A stretch of 64,000 nucleotides of DNA, from positions 186,001 through 250,000 of the forward strand of contig BDIU01000058.1 of the NCBI GenBank assembly GCA_002118135.1, given 5' to 3'. This document shows positions 10,749 to 22,932 of this stretch, piece by piece (positions within the stretch are counted from its first letter, which is position 1; each line of letters begins with the position of its first letter). The position numbers were made by a program, and so were the translations under genes. Below the pieces are notes generated by a model. That model saw nothing but the letters and a program-made list of their open reading frames with translations, did no database searches and was not told the origin of the DNA. This DNA comes from Trebouxia sp. TZW2008 (lineage: Eukaryota > Chlorophyta > Trebouxiophyceae > Trebouxiales > Trebouxiaceae).

Positions 10749-11645
10749 GCCGGAGGACGAATCAAGGACACATACAGGACAAGGCCCGACCTACGACTGC
10801 TGTCAGAACAGCATGTCAACCTCGATCGTGCTCTTTGCTGCAATCTGGGTCACCATTCATGGCAGATCGCGACGCTGCTGCTGCTTGCACTTTGCGACTA
10901 GTGGCCTGCACCTGTCAAGGCACTTGGGGTAGTAAGCATGAGGCAATCAAGTTGCAGACCGGGTTTTACAAACCCTAGCTCGTGCTTTGGCACAATTGCA
11001 TCAATTCGTCGCAATTCGGTGTCATTTTGTGCCAAAAACTCTGCAACACCTGATGATGATAATGCTGTAGCAGCGTTGGCAGACATCCAAAGGGCTTTCA
11101 AAGCTCATGTCCAGCCCAATAATGCTCGCAAGCGCTGATACGCGTTGGTTCTAGCAAAACTGGGCATCGATTCTGTGTATGCTACAAAGGGTCTGCAACA
11201 CTTGTCAAATCTAACTGCTCGCAGCTGGCAGCACGCCAAATTTAGCGGCAGCTATGCCTTACAGCAGCAAATGCTGTGCAACGCCAGAAGCTGGAAGTTG
11301 AAGGCAGTTCAGCACACGCAGTTACGATCGTATTCCAAGCTGGTACAAGGTCTCGCACGTGCGCGGCGCACGTGGGCTGCAAGATTCAGCAGCTGGTACC
11401 ATGCTGCTTAATGGCACATGCCGAATGATCATCAGCGCTTTGCGCACCTCAGGCGCCTTTGTGCCACCGTGTTGAGCGCGCTTTTGAAAGCTGGCTCAAG
11501 GGTGTAGTCGAAACTAACAAAAAGAAGCTGACGTCTTGAGCTCGCAGCGTTGCTTGGCCGAAGTTTGAGATCAGCTTGACCCGCTGGACCTGCTGTCAGC
11601 TAAAAGCGAACGCCTGTGCTGAGCAAGACCGTTCAGCGGGCTGCA
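10749..11645. other. Divergent intergenic region between phosphodiesterase and ZIP genes
   Basis: About 0.9 kb separates two divergent start codons, so it should hold both promoters. No TATA box or other motif is convincing. Open frames at 10938-11138 and 11145-11411 lack recognisable domains and splice context and are not called. Confidence 0.4.
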
Positions 11646-14600
11646 ATGGCAGCCAAGCTGTTCTGTGCTGCTTCATTGCTATTGCTTCTTGCGGCTAGCG
11701 GCGGTGCAGCTCTTCCTCAGCCTGTTTCTAGACGACTGCTGCATGCTGGCCACAGTGACGCAGCGTCGGGCAGCGACACAGCAGGCTCTGACACAAGCTA
11801 CATCGAAGGAAGCAACTCCTCCACCACCGCTGTAATTCAGCAGCTCAAACAGTCGCTGACGGGGAATTCAGCCAACAGCGACCTCAGCGAAGACGACGTA
11901 AATACCTTGCTGCAAGACGTGCAAGGGTACGCGTGCAACGCTCACTTCAGCACTTGGAAAGCTTGCCTGCATGGCGCATATTCGCACCAACAGCTCGCTG
12001 CTGCCTCACTCAGCCAATCAGCTCAGTCAGTACAGATAAGGCAGTTGCTACAAACATGTTTGTTTGCCTTTCAGGGACTCAGCTGCAAGCACTGCAGCAA
12101 ACACATCCTTAACTGCTGACAACATCATTGATACATATGGCAATGATGAAACCCGCACAATCAATGACACAGCCTTTTCAACAGCAGCATTGGCCATTCT
12201 AGCTTGCAAGGTATGTCTCCAGGCGCTGAAATGCATGTCTGAGTTTCACAGCATGCACCATCAAGTCATGCTGGAATCCATGTCTGCATTCCACAGCATG
12301 CAATTTCAAATGATCTGTGAGCTGTCAGATCATGCTGTGAGCTTTCAATTTCTGCAGTGAGCTACTCAGTCATGCTGTGACCAATCAAGTCATGCTGTGA
12401 GCAAGCCAATGTTTCGCTTGCTCTTGTGTCTTGCTGGTAGTCTGGCAACAAGTCATCACACAGACATGTTTACCAGCAATTGGGTGTAGCACAAACTCAC
12501 TGTGTGTGATGTCTTGGCAGCATGTGACAGGATGGATGCACTGCGCTGTGACTGAAGCAACCATCATCCTATAGCTCTGTAACGTCTTGTCAGTACAAGG
12601 TGATGTCTTAGCTGTTGGACTTGTCGCCATGACAAGGTCATGCGCTGTGACATGGAATAGGACTGCATGAGAACACAGGCACAATCTGCTCCTCAATCTG
12701 CCCCTGTGCAATCTGCATCAAGGATATGTCACACAACAACAGGAGTTTGGAGCTGCCAGGCTCAAGTCTGTGTTGTTGCAGGCGGATAGCAACTGTCACT
12801 TGGCACCAGAGGATGCAGATGATGATGGCAATGGCAGCAGCATTTCCTGGCTCAAATGGACAGGAGCAGCAGTGCTGTTTGTAGAGGCTCTCATTGTAAG
12901 CAGTACAAATCCATTGATCTGTGTGTTGCAGCATCAGCAAAATCATGCCCGGCGCAGTACCATTGGTGTCCCTTGACTCTTCTTGTCTGAACATGCACCT
13001 TGTATCTGACCTTGTCCTTTGAACCTTGTGTATAGCATTGCTCAAGGATGCATCAAAGTGCAGCAGCTTGTGCACTCAGCATTCAGCACATCATGCAATG
13101 CTCTTCAGATGCTGTTCAGTTTTGCCTGTTTTGCCTAGAGGCAGCTCTCCTTTGCCCCACATGACTGAAATACGGTTCAAAGGCAAATGCCAGCATAGCA
13201 GGTGCCAACCTGTTCAAGCAACTTCTTGCATGTGTATCTCACAAGTCGCTTTTTTGGCTTCATTATGCAGAGTTTGTTCAGGCCGCAGTCACACAGACCT
13301 GTACGCTCAGTCCTTGCCCAAGTTCAGAAACGTTCATGACTATGTATACTGCTTGCAGGGTCTGTTGGTACCACTGTTCCTGAAGATGCGCTTGCCCATC
13401 ATGAACGCAGTCTTCCTGTCTTGCCTCAACTGCTTTGCCGGAGGAGTCTTCTTGACATTTGGTAAGTGGTGTTTCATGCATCACAAGATGAACTGCATCA
13501 TGTATTCGTCAGGTTTCTGTTGTCTCTGAGGGTTGTGAGCTCCAAATATGGTACAAGTGCCTTGCACCACTGCTTGGCATATCTGGTTTCAGACAACGTT
13601 CTATAAACCTTGAGTAGTGTTGCCTCTGGACGCATGTGCTCTGCCCCAGAACAAAGTAGCTATATGCTCATGCCCCTGAGTACTCGATTTCCTTTGAACT
13701 GTCAATTTAGCAAGTTGTGACTGCGCTCTGAGTAGCAGTGTATGCATACGATTGTGCCTGATGTAAGAGTTATGTCTCATGCAAGGCAGCTGTTTGGCTG
13801 TATGATCCAGGTTCAGTCATGCAACAAAGCTCTACGCTGTAGCCACCCTTCATCTCTCACCAATGTGCAAAACGGTGACCATGCAATGCTTGTTGCAGGG
13901 TTCATGCACTTGTTGCCAGATGCAGTATCAGCAGTGCCCGACAGCGTCTCAAACAGCTTCCCGATGGGCTACTTCTTTGCAGCCCTGGGGTTCTACATTC
14001 TGTTCCTGCTGCAAAGGGTGGTGTCACCTATGCTGGGCGGGCACAGACATCACGAACATGATGTTGATGGCTGCAGAACAACAGGCTGCTGTCAGGCCCC
14101 TCCAGGCTTGTCGACGGTGAGCTGCACAGCATTATTCTGCTGTGTTTCTGCTTTTTTGAGCCATCCTTTCACTGCTTTTAGCCTCAACTTTGCCCTTATC
14201 ACTTTGGTGCCAGCTTGAGATGGAAGCTCCATGCATGCCGCGTGCAGGCTGGTTGACAAGTCATGTCTAGCTGCCACATTTGTTCTTGCCAGGAAACCCT
14301 TGCTGCTATTATGTCTTTGATCTAGCAGTCACTGCTTTGCTGTAACAGCTGTTGCTGTGTTTGCTATAGTCTACCAGCTTGGTCTCCAGCTGCTGCTGTC
14401 ATCTGCTTTGGTGTGTCTTGGTCTCAAGCATCTGTCATGCTATCTGCAGAGCAGCTTCAAGTTGTCATGCTGTTCATCTGACCTCTGGGCACATTCTGAC
14501 GACTGTCTGGATCTAATTACAGGCTCCCTCTGGAGCAGCTTTGCTGCCTACAACTGTCAACCCAGCCTATGCACACACCAATGGAAACAGCCACCTCGCT

Positions 14601-16065
14601 CAGCCAATGAAAACTTCATCTGAGGTTTCCTCATCAGGCGACAGCACCCCTGTTGAGTGCACCAACTGTGGCTGTGATCTTGACACCAACCCAGAAACTG
14701 CGAATATGGCTCCCAGCAAAGCCCTAGCTGCCCCTGGGAAACCCTACCACGGCATGACATGGCAATCGTGGATCGCGCCCGTTTTCATGTGGGCAGGGAT
14801 CTGTGTGCATGGAGTGTTGGAAGGGCTGTCCCTAGGGCTTCAGCATGATAAGGCCGGGGCAGTTACGGTTCTGGTGGCTATGGTTTCACATAAGTGGGTG
14901 GAGAGTGTTGCTCTGAGCAGCATCTTGGTTAAGAGCGGCGGTGGCTTCAAGTGAGTTTTGGTCACGCTCAGCATGATGTTTGGCTAAGTGACTTGTCCTT
15001 GTAGAGCCTGCTACCAGCTTTGAATCATGCCTACAATGATGAACAATTTACCTAGCGTCGGTGCTGTTGAGTTGTGGAAGCATCTGTGAACATGACATCA
15101 TATGCAGCAGCCATGCATTCCCTTTAGCTCGTCCAGCATCTCTCATTTCTCCTGAAGTTCTCCGCTGCATTCAATATTTAGCCCAAATGAGGTGCAAGCG
15201 GCACAGACTGACAGCCAGATCCTGTTCATCTGGAATTCCCGCGTTGAACACTTGTGAGCTTACAGTTCAGCAATGCAAACCTGGTCTGCATTTGATATTG
15301 ACTGTGCAACTGCGTCATGCAGGGAGGTCGCCATATGTCTATTGCCATTTGCGGCGTGCTTCTTCCTTGGAACTGGCATTGGTGTTGGTGTTGGGCATGA
15401 CGAGAACCCTTGGGTTGACATTGTTCTGTTTGGTCTGATAGCAGGTCAGTCTACATAAGCTCGAATGCCCTGATTGGTCTTGATCACACACTGCAAGTGG
15501 GGGCCACTGCAAGTGGGGGCAAACCATGCATATGACTGCTGCATCAAATTCCGCCTGTACTTGCAGCTTATCATTGTGTACAGAGTGTAGCTTGGACCAG
15601 TCACTTTTGTGCATCTCTTGTGCACACTGCATGCGTAGCAGATCTGTAGCACTGCAACGGTGTCTGTTGCACGCCTATGCAAGATGCACGCATGACCAGA
15701 CTGCACGTTTGTACAGTACTGCACTCAGGTCAGCCTTGTGCGTGCTGCCTTTGCAGCACATTGGTGGCACCATGTCAGGGTCCGTAATGACCTTTCTTGG
15801 AAAATATGCATGCACAGATTGCAGCTGCCAGAACTTGCACTTACCTAATTCTGCAAGTGTGATCATGCTCAGTGGTCACTTCATGAACCATTTTGTGCCT
15901 CTTACAGGTGCTTTCATTTTTGTCGGTGGGTACGAGCTTATAGCCACTGAGTTTTCCAATGAAAGGAATCTTGGCAAACACAAACTCCGCAGAGCCGGCT
16001 TGTTTGCCTTTGTCTTTGCTGGGTTTGTACTTGTTGCGCTTCTACAGTTGGTGCACGGGTCGTGA
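11646..16065 (+). CDS. ZIP-family divalent metal transporter, 8 exons, 519 aa
   Basis: Moves Zn2+ or Fe2+ into the cytosol across a membrane (family role). Exons: 11646-11926, 12075-12210, 12782-12895, 13359-13461, 13899-14116, 14523-14950, 15323-15444, 15908-16065; the sum of 1560 nt is in frame. The N-terminus is a clear signal peptide (MAAKLFCAASLLLLLAASGG) followed by a Ser/Asp-rich luminal stretch. TM1 is near WTGAAVLFVEALIGLLVP, and the ZIP signature FMHLLPDAV is in exon 5. The variable loop has a metal-binding HRHHEHD run. TM4 carries HGVLEGLSLGL and TM5 SHKWVESVAL, the conserved His/Glu transport residues. The C-terminus is hydrophobic (FAFVFAGFVLVALLQLVHG). The start at 11646 was chosen because it opens the signal peptide; no upstream in-frame ATG is visible. 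Its introns, unlike those of its neighbours, show no exon copies. Confidence 0.88.
12225..12410. repeat. Degenerate TCATGCTGTGAGC repeats in a ZIP intron
   Basis: Short imperfect units built on agtcatgctgtgagc and ttccacagcatgca recur five or six times. This is a simple intronic minisatellite, not derived from the adjacent exon. Confidence 0.5.
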
Positions 16066-17427
16066 ACCTCAGAAGCTTCTGACTGCAAATTCTTTGATGC
16101 GTTCTGTTTAGTCTACAAAAAGGCGCCAATCAAACATGACAATCAATTGTTCAGGCAGCTGCAGGTCAGTGTCGTTTGGTTCAATCAATGAGCAAGCTGG
16201 CATTGTCGCCGATTGAGACGGTCTAGATTCAGTGCTTTCATGATGATTCTTGCAGTTGTTTTGTCAGTATATGCCCAAGCAGGTTGCTTTCTGCAGAGTG
16301 CTCTTTGCAAACATGCTGTGACTTTTGCAAAAGATGAGAACGAGTGATGCATGCTTTACCCAGACTGCAGTGCTCATTGTCATAGTAACTAGGAGCACCA
16401 ATTTTGGTACCTGAGAATTGCACGCCCCTACTAGGCGGCCTGTCATCCTGCCAAGCATTCGGGTTTTGCTCCACATACTAGGTTTCAGATAGCTTTGAAC
16501 AGACACAGTAGTACCAGTAGACTCAATGTAAGCCTATCTAGCTTCACAGTTGGCATCCTCAGTGCTGGGGAGTAGGACCGTCCCTGCATGTGTTTCATGC
16601 ATGACACAAAGCTCTCTTTGTTGCCTTGAAAAGCTCTGATCGAGCAGCAAACTCTGCTGCACAGGCATAGATCAAGTGGTGTTCAACAGCAGCTGATATT
16701 GTATTGAATCACTGCAGTGGCGGCAGCGTCAATAGCTCTGCGTGACACACATTCACCATGTCAACTATCAAAGCAACCATGGAATTCAAACGGTGCACAA
16801 TGGCAACATCTGCTGTCATGCCTGTGCTTGAGTGCGTTACTTGATTTCAATACTTGCAACCTTGCTTGCTTTGGCTTGAACATTGAGACATGGCAGTGCA
16901 GGCATGACAAACTGACTGAGTTGACCCAGACCTTCTTCCATCTCTTGTCCTGACACAGGTTTGGACAATGAATTGCAGAGGTTTCCCTTGTCAAAAGGCG
17001 TCTACACGTATGCTTGAAGCTACCACTCACCGATGCTGAAGGTATGGACAACAGAATGTTTACACTCATGATGCATGAACATGCAGCGCTGTTTATCAAG
17101 ACAAGATCCTAGTCAGCTCTGGTCCAGTGCAAATTGATGACAATCAAGCCTACATCATACCATGAGCCGTGTGCTTCCAAAAATCGTGTGACAATCCAAA
17201 CAAGCTGGGTATTGAATAACAGTCCATGATACGTCACAAAGCAGGCCACAGCGCAAGCTGACCAGCATTATAGCTTGCAAAAGGCAGGGCTGTGCAAAGG
17301 CATGTCATGGGCCTTTTCAATGTACTGCTTGGCCGAGAGTCACGGCATTGGCAAGCTGACATGCATGCACACATATTGCAGGCTGTGCGCATCAGCTGGG
17401 TTGCATGCAGGTGACTGTGACAAACTT
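16066..17427. other. Convergent intergenic region, no gene seen
   Basis: Lies between the 3' ends of the ZIP transporter (+) and the kinase (-). Short open frames on both strands show no domain, splice context or conserved motif. It presumably contains both 3' UTRs. Confidence 0.4.
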
Positions 17428-20400
17428 TCAAAACCCCTGCTGATCAGCATCTGGCCTTGGGTCTGGTGCCACAGGTTCATCTGCCTCTGAGTCGCTCAAA
17501 TACAGCACTATTGGTGCATCAGCCTTCTTAAAAAAGGGATGTGCCAGAGCCTGTTCTACTGTTGGTCTCAAGCTTGCATCCATCAGAAGCAAATTCTGTA
17601 CAAGATCCATAGCTAGCTTCAGCTCTGACTCATCATCAAACAGCTTCTTCAGATCATCATGGCCAAGTGGCACTTGAGCACCTTCCTTCAGGTCCTTTGC
17701 CTGCAGGTGCACAAAGCAAAGTCAAGTTCAACAGAATGCAACAGGAGATAGGCCAAGGTTCCAAAATAGACATGTTTCACCTACAGCGTAATGAAAACGC
17801 ATTTTACCACAGATGCATGCTGTTGGCAAGAAGCAATGAAAACGCATTGTGCATCATTGCTTCTTGCCAACAGCATGCATCTGTGGTAGAGCTGCCCCAA
17901 CAGATGAGAATGGACAATTACAAAGGGGAGACCAGCAGGGCAAGCTACACTAGGCAGCACACGCTGATACACCTTGGGCAAATTGTAAAAGCAGAATTGC
18001 ATGGGGCAGACCTGTACATGAGATCAATGTTTTGTGCTGTGACCGCATAAAGGGTCATGCATAAGCACATACATCAAGCTCAAGCCAGGCAAAAGACTGC
18101 ATCCCAAGCAGCCATACTTTTGTAGGACTTACCCACTGCAGCTGCCGCTCCTTAGTGTGCTCAGTCTGAGTCTGGGTTGCCTTGCTACGCATCTCTTTGT
18201 TGCTGAAAGCTGGCTGATAGGTCAGTAGCTCAAGTAGCAGGCAGCCCACAGACCACATGTCAGAGGGGAACCCCACGAGATGCTCCTCAGGCTTGTCAAA
18301 CAAGCCCAAGCCTTCACGGCTGCGGTAGGCAATCTCTCCTTGCACCTCACTGAGACCTGCAGGTGTCACATTGTCATACTGAGTTTTATGTGCACAGCAA
18401 TGCCACCTATTGATCAGCAGCGGTAGCAGCAACGCTCTGCCGTGGCGACCTGCAAAGTGCCATGACGCTGCAGCAGGTGAGGCATGTTTGTGCAGTGCTA
18501 CATTCAACACTTGAGCAAAGCTCAAATTTGTCAATCAAGATGACCCTTTTGGCACAGTCAGTTTCTCAAGAGCACTAACCCAGGCATGTCTCACTGCAGT
18601 GGCACCGTAGTCTACAACTCAGCTAGCATCAGCCTTATTGTGCCATGCTCATGTGACACAGGATCAATGCGCAAGGAAGTCAATGGATGAACTTACCAAC
18701 ACCAGGTGATCTAGCGGAACGCAAATCCAAGAGAGTCACGAGCACATGGGCCAAAGGAGGGTCTTTGTGCTTATGGCATTGGTAAGACTGAGATCTAGGT
18801 GAGCCAGTCCACAGCTGTGCATCACTTGTAGTCCCCGTAGCCAGCAGCTTTGCATCACATGCACATTGATGCAAAGAGGCACAGCTTGTTGCTCATGGTT
18901 GATGGCATGAGAGTCTGCATTGTCATGATCGTATGTATGCAGCACCATGCCACTTTAGCTTTGATAGCCTTCTGCATGGGCCAATCTGCATGATCAGTCA
19001 TTGACCTTTCTTGCTAAAAGGCTGCACGCAACTGTTTGATGTTAGGGAGGCTGGATGTTACGGCAGCTACAGCTGAACCTTGTTTGGCATGGCTGTTCTG
19101 AAGTAGAAATAGTTTATAGCCTGCAATATTTGACACTTGGGCTAGGGAAGAGCGGCAATGGCAGTAACAGCAGCAGCAGCAGCAGCAATAGCAATAATAC
19201 TGCAGGTTTCATGTAACAGAGGCAGCAGTGCCATTGGCGCACGGAGCCATTTACTGCTTGCACGACAAGTCTGGTGTGCAGTGCGCAATACAAGTCAGCT
19301 GACAAACCTTCAGCGTTGATTGCAAATCCATCTTGACCATTTTGAGATATGTCTGCTTGAACACGTAGCTGGCCTCTGGCGAGTTTTCAGCTTCTAAATC
19401 TTTCAGAAGTGCAAACATGGCGTCAGAACTTCGCTGCAGCGTCCCACCGTCTGCATACCTGCAGACCATATGGTACATAGCAACCAATGTACAGTGACAA
19501 CTGTCGGATATGTCAAATGCAATGCTCATGAGCAATCTGGAGATTGCAAGGCTTATTATGTCATTTGCAAGTGCTCTAGCCAATTTTCATGACCAGTAAA
19601 CTGCTGCTGCCAGTAGCCATTGGTTTGTTTGCGGCACCACATGCTTCAATGCCCACAGCTGCTGCAACAGGGCACCTGGGCTGCACTTAGCCGGACCTGG
19701 TTGCAACGTAAAGGTTGTGTGTTGACTTCCCTCGTCAAAAAAGGGGAAGGCGTCCTCATACAGGGCGATATGCCATGGCCCAGGCTTTTGCTCCATGGCC
19801 TTCTTCATCTTCTCCAAGTTGTCACGTTCTCGCTGCCCTTCAGCATTGTCCCTCACCACCTTGACAGCTAGTGGCACATATGCAGACCCCCATCCAGCGC
19901 TAGCATCCAGTGTTGGCTGCGGACCCACAACTTTCTGACCGCTGTGAAGCAAAATATCCATACGTCAGACCACTCAAGTTGTGATGTGGCTGCATTAATG
20001 CTAAAACTTTGCAATTTTGCTTGGATTTGACTGAAACACCATGCTAAATACTTATGTTTTCTGTATGCTGCAGTCATGGTCAAATTTGTTGATGAGAGAC
20101 AGTTTGAGCAGATGATCACAGCCTGCTGCCTCGGTAATTACAACATCAAAAGGAGAATGCTCATAAGTGTACAGAGCCAGTAGCGCCTTGACTGATTGCT
20201 CCAAAGGTGCCTATCTTCATCACAAGGAAAGGGGCGTCCTTGGGGGCATACGGTGCATGAACAAGGCCCCAAAGTCCCAACCAGACAACCTCCAAGTCTT
20301 CCAAAAATCCCAAGCACTTGTGGTGATACTCAGGTGATGCCAGCTGCAGCATCACTGCATGTTTGACTTGTGTCTGGTATGCCAACGAAGCACCAGAGCT

Positions 20401-20968
20401 TGCTATGCAGGCCATGGACACAGGTATCAAGCAGTGGGTTTGTCCTAGTGTGTGCCATAGACTCAAGCTGGAGCTCAAGAGATCTTGCAAAGATAGGTGC
20501 AGCCAGACTGCCAGCAATGGACAACAGACATGGCTGCCTTAGTACCTTCATGACTACAGCCACAGCGCACAACCAAGGTTTAGCGCTGAATTGCAGCCTC
20601 ACTCACACATAACTACCATCTTCAGCACAGCTTGACCGTTTCTGTTATGTGCTTTATTGGGTCCACAGGCAGACCTTGACAAGATGCCATGCAGCAGGGT
20701 ACGGTCTGACCTGTCTGACGCAGGTGACTGCGTCCTCCAGGGGTTGAATTGGAGACATTTCAAGTTCTTCCTCACTGGGCTCCCTTGGCAAGAGGTCGCC
20801 CTGAGTCATGATTGCCAGCAAACGATAGGCAGTGGCTGCTCCTACACTGTTGCTTCTCTTTGCAGAGCGGCTGGTTTTCCATACTGTTGCTGTTCTCCTG
20901 CAATGTAGTACAGATGTAGACGTGCTGCATACTTTGCACCTTCTGAAAGTTTGCATGTTGGTGAACAT
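17428..20968 (-). CDS. Serine/threonine protein kinase-like protein, N-terminus unresolved
   Basis: Kinase-fold pieces in order: a possible glycine-rich loop (IGTFGAISQGATGSVHL, about 20165-20215), the VAIK-like LAVKVV with following helix RERDNLEKMKKA (about 19587-19940), and KQTYLKMVKMDLQSTLK (about 19305-19460). Then come the catalytic loop GLAHLDLSLTN (about 18795-18830), the DFG-position VTLLDLRSARSPG (18697-18745), an activation/APE region with DMWSVGCLLLELLTYQPAF (exon 18133-18356), and the C-lobe end with DASLRPTVEQALAHPFF (exon 17428-17700, stop at 17428). The last three exons are in phase with each other. The catalytic loop has Leu and Ser where HRDLK has Arg and Lys, and DFG is DLR. 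Loop and DLR lie in different frames. An upstream acidic exon (about 20762-20893, EPSEEELEMSPIQPLEDA) probably belongs to the same gene. Family not identified. Confidence 0.6.
17805..17888. repeat. Perfect 35-bp inverted repeat with 14-bp spacer
   Basis: Arm 1 is 17805-17839, arm 2 is 17854-17888, with no mismatch. The arms begin taccacagatgcatgctgtt and end in its reverse complement. It lies in the intron before the last kinase exon and would form a strong hairpin in DNA or RNA. It could be a recent foldback/MITE-like element or an inverted duplication; no target-site duplication was recognised. Confidence 0.85.
19155..19202. repeat. CAG/CAA trinucleotide run
   Basis: Six cag units followed by imperfect caa/aat units, in an intron of the kinase gene. 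Confidence 0.7.
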
Positions 20969-22932
20969 AATTGCCCTGGATTCCTACCTTCATCACAAGC
21001 AAGGTTTTGCCAACCACAATGCTCCGCTGTCTTAGACAACACACCAAGGATAGACGCAGCACAAAGCAAGGAAGGCAGCCTACAGTAGCATCCAGGATGC
21101 CAAATGTAAATGGCATTTTGCATGCAGGGAGGGCAGTCACGCTGTAACCCTACTCAAGCTTGACCAGGACTGGCCTGGCAGATTGCTCAGGAGCGTTCTG
21201 ACCTGGACAGTCTCAGGGCTAATGTCAAGGTTGGCCAACTGGTCAATACTGGTCTGCAGCTGCTGATTGTTGTTGGCCGACTTTGCTTGGGGTTGACTCC
21301 TGGTTGCATACAACAAGGTTACTGAAGTGCTGCTTTGCTTGAAATTGCATGCCGTGCAGGCAGCTGCCTCTTCCTGACTGATGACAGCAGATGTCACTGG
21401 TCAGAGCATGGTTGTTTGCTCATCAGGCCAACATGTCACAGCTATAGCCTCAATGACAGGCAGATCCAAGGTTTGATGAGGTTTAGGCGACTGTACAAGC
21501 TTGCAATTGCATGCAAAACAAAGTTCAAATGCTGGCAATGAAATGCAATTTGTCAAAATTGAAGCACCATTGCCTTTTACCTGGATGGCAGCTTGGCTCA
21601 AGATTGTGCAAAGAGACCAACTTTGTTGCAGCTTGTAAGCCAGTACTGTTTGTCTACAGGTCCAGCAAAGCTTGCAGAGGTATATCCAAAAACTAATTTT
21701 CAGCCTGCATGCCAACAAGAGCCTAGCTTGACTTGACAGCAGGAAAAGGTTGGTCCTGATAATAGATTTTCTGCACTGTATAAGTGAGTAGTTTAGAAAA
21801 CTTTGAGCCCCTGAGTGTACAACATGTTGGGAACCTGGCTGTATAGGTGTGCTATATTGCAGGAGGAGATTGCATAGTGTCTCTGATGCAGAGCACAAGC
21901 TTCGTTGACCTTAGGCTACAAGACGCTTTTGACTTGGAAGCTGAGTACGACTATACGGTCACTGCATACAGATGTAGTTTGCCTGCGTCTGCCGCTCGTA
22001 CCTCTTGCTCGCGTGACGCCTGAGCGAATGCGCTTTGGCGCCTTTGTGACGTCGTCTGTACAGCCGGTTCCAGCAACAACGCTGCTTGAATTGCTTGCAT
22101 GTCCCCTCCAGGCGGTGGCCGCTGACTGTGAAGAACGCTTGCCTGGCAGCCTGAGGTAAGAAAGGGCAGTCGGCGCCGAAGTTCTGCTGCAGTGCTTTAG
22201 CACTGCTGCTGGTGATGAGATGCGAACATTTGAAAGCCATGATGTGACGCGCATGGCATGCATGCTGTGCCCCTGCCAATTTGATTTTCGCTGACTCAAG
22301 TCAGCCTAAGGCTAAACAAAAGCGAACGTCAGACAAGAGACTGCGAGCGTCTCAATCACAGCATGGCAATGACAATCACAACGCTGTTTTGTCGCTCGCA
22401 TGTTGGTCTGAGACTGCACGTTTGAAGCCATGGACATGCTTGGTGATTTGCACCAAAAATTCGGGAGCAATACAACTTGAGACGCAATGCTTTGAAGGCA
22501 TAGCGTTGTAAAACGCAATGTAGTGATGCATGCGAACAGCATCAACAACCGGCATGAACACTGACTGCAGGAGGACTGGCGCATGTGGCGAAATGTCAAA
22601 GGCATCAGGCAATCCACTGGCTGGGAAGTCAAGTCTGCAGTCGCTGCACTGAAACCAGGCTAGTCTGTTTGCCAACAGCTGCGCGTTCATCGCACGCAGC
22701 ATCGGTTGTAACAGGCTGACCCAGAGGTTGACCGTCGAAATGCCCGTCACTGCACGCATTGCTCCTTCGGCAAAGCTATTGCCCAGATTGTCGCTCGTGT
22801 CTGCTGCATGCGTCAGACTTTAGAGTGGGCACGCGAAAACTGCATGCCCAGTTACTGACATTGTCTAGCAAGGAGGCCCTTGAGAAGGCACAGAAAATGC
22901 ATTGACGCCATCGCTTGGTGACCTTGCACGAG
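20969..22932. other. Divergent region; possible 5' exons of the kinase gene
   Basis: Two minus-strand stretches look coding but could not be joined in phase. About 21210-21295 encodes KSANNNQQLQTSIDQLANLD followed by ISPETVQ and a GTCAGA donor. About 22011-22110 begins MQAIQAALLLEPAVQTTSQR, with a transit-peptide-like composition, and ends at GAG|GTACGA. If real they would give the kinase a plastid-targeting N-terminus. The rest, up to the SppA start, shows nothing convincing. Confidence 0.3.

Noticed and set aside
10938..11411. Two plus-strand frames in the divergent promoter region
   Set aside because: No domain, no splice context, and they overlap the expected promoters of both flanking genes.
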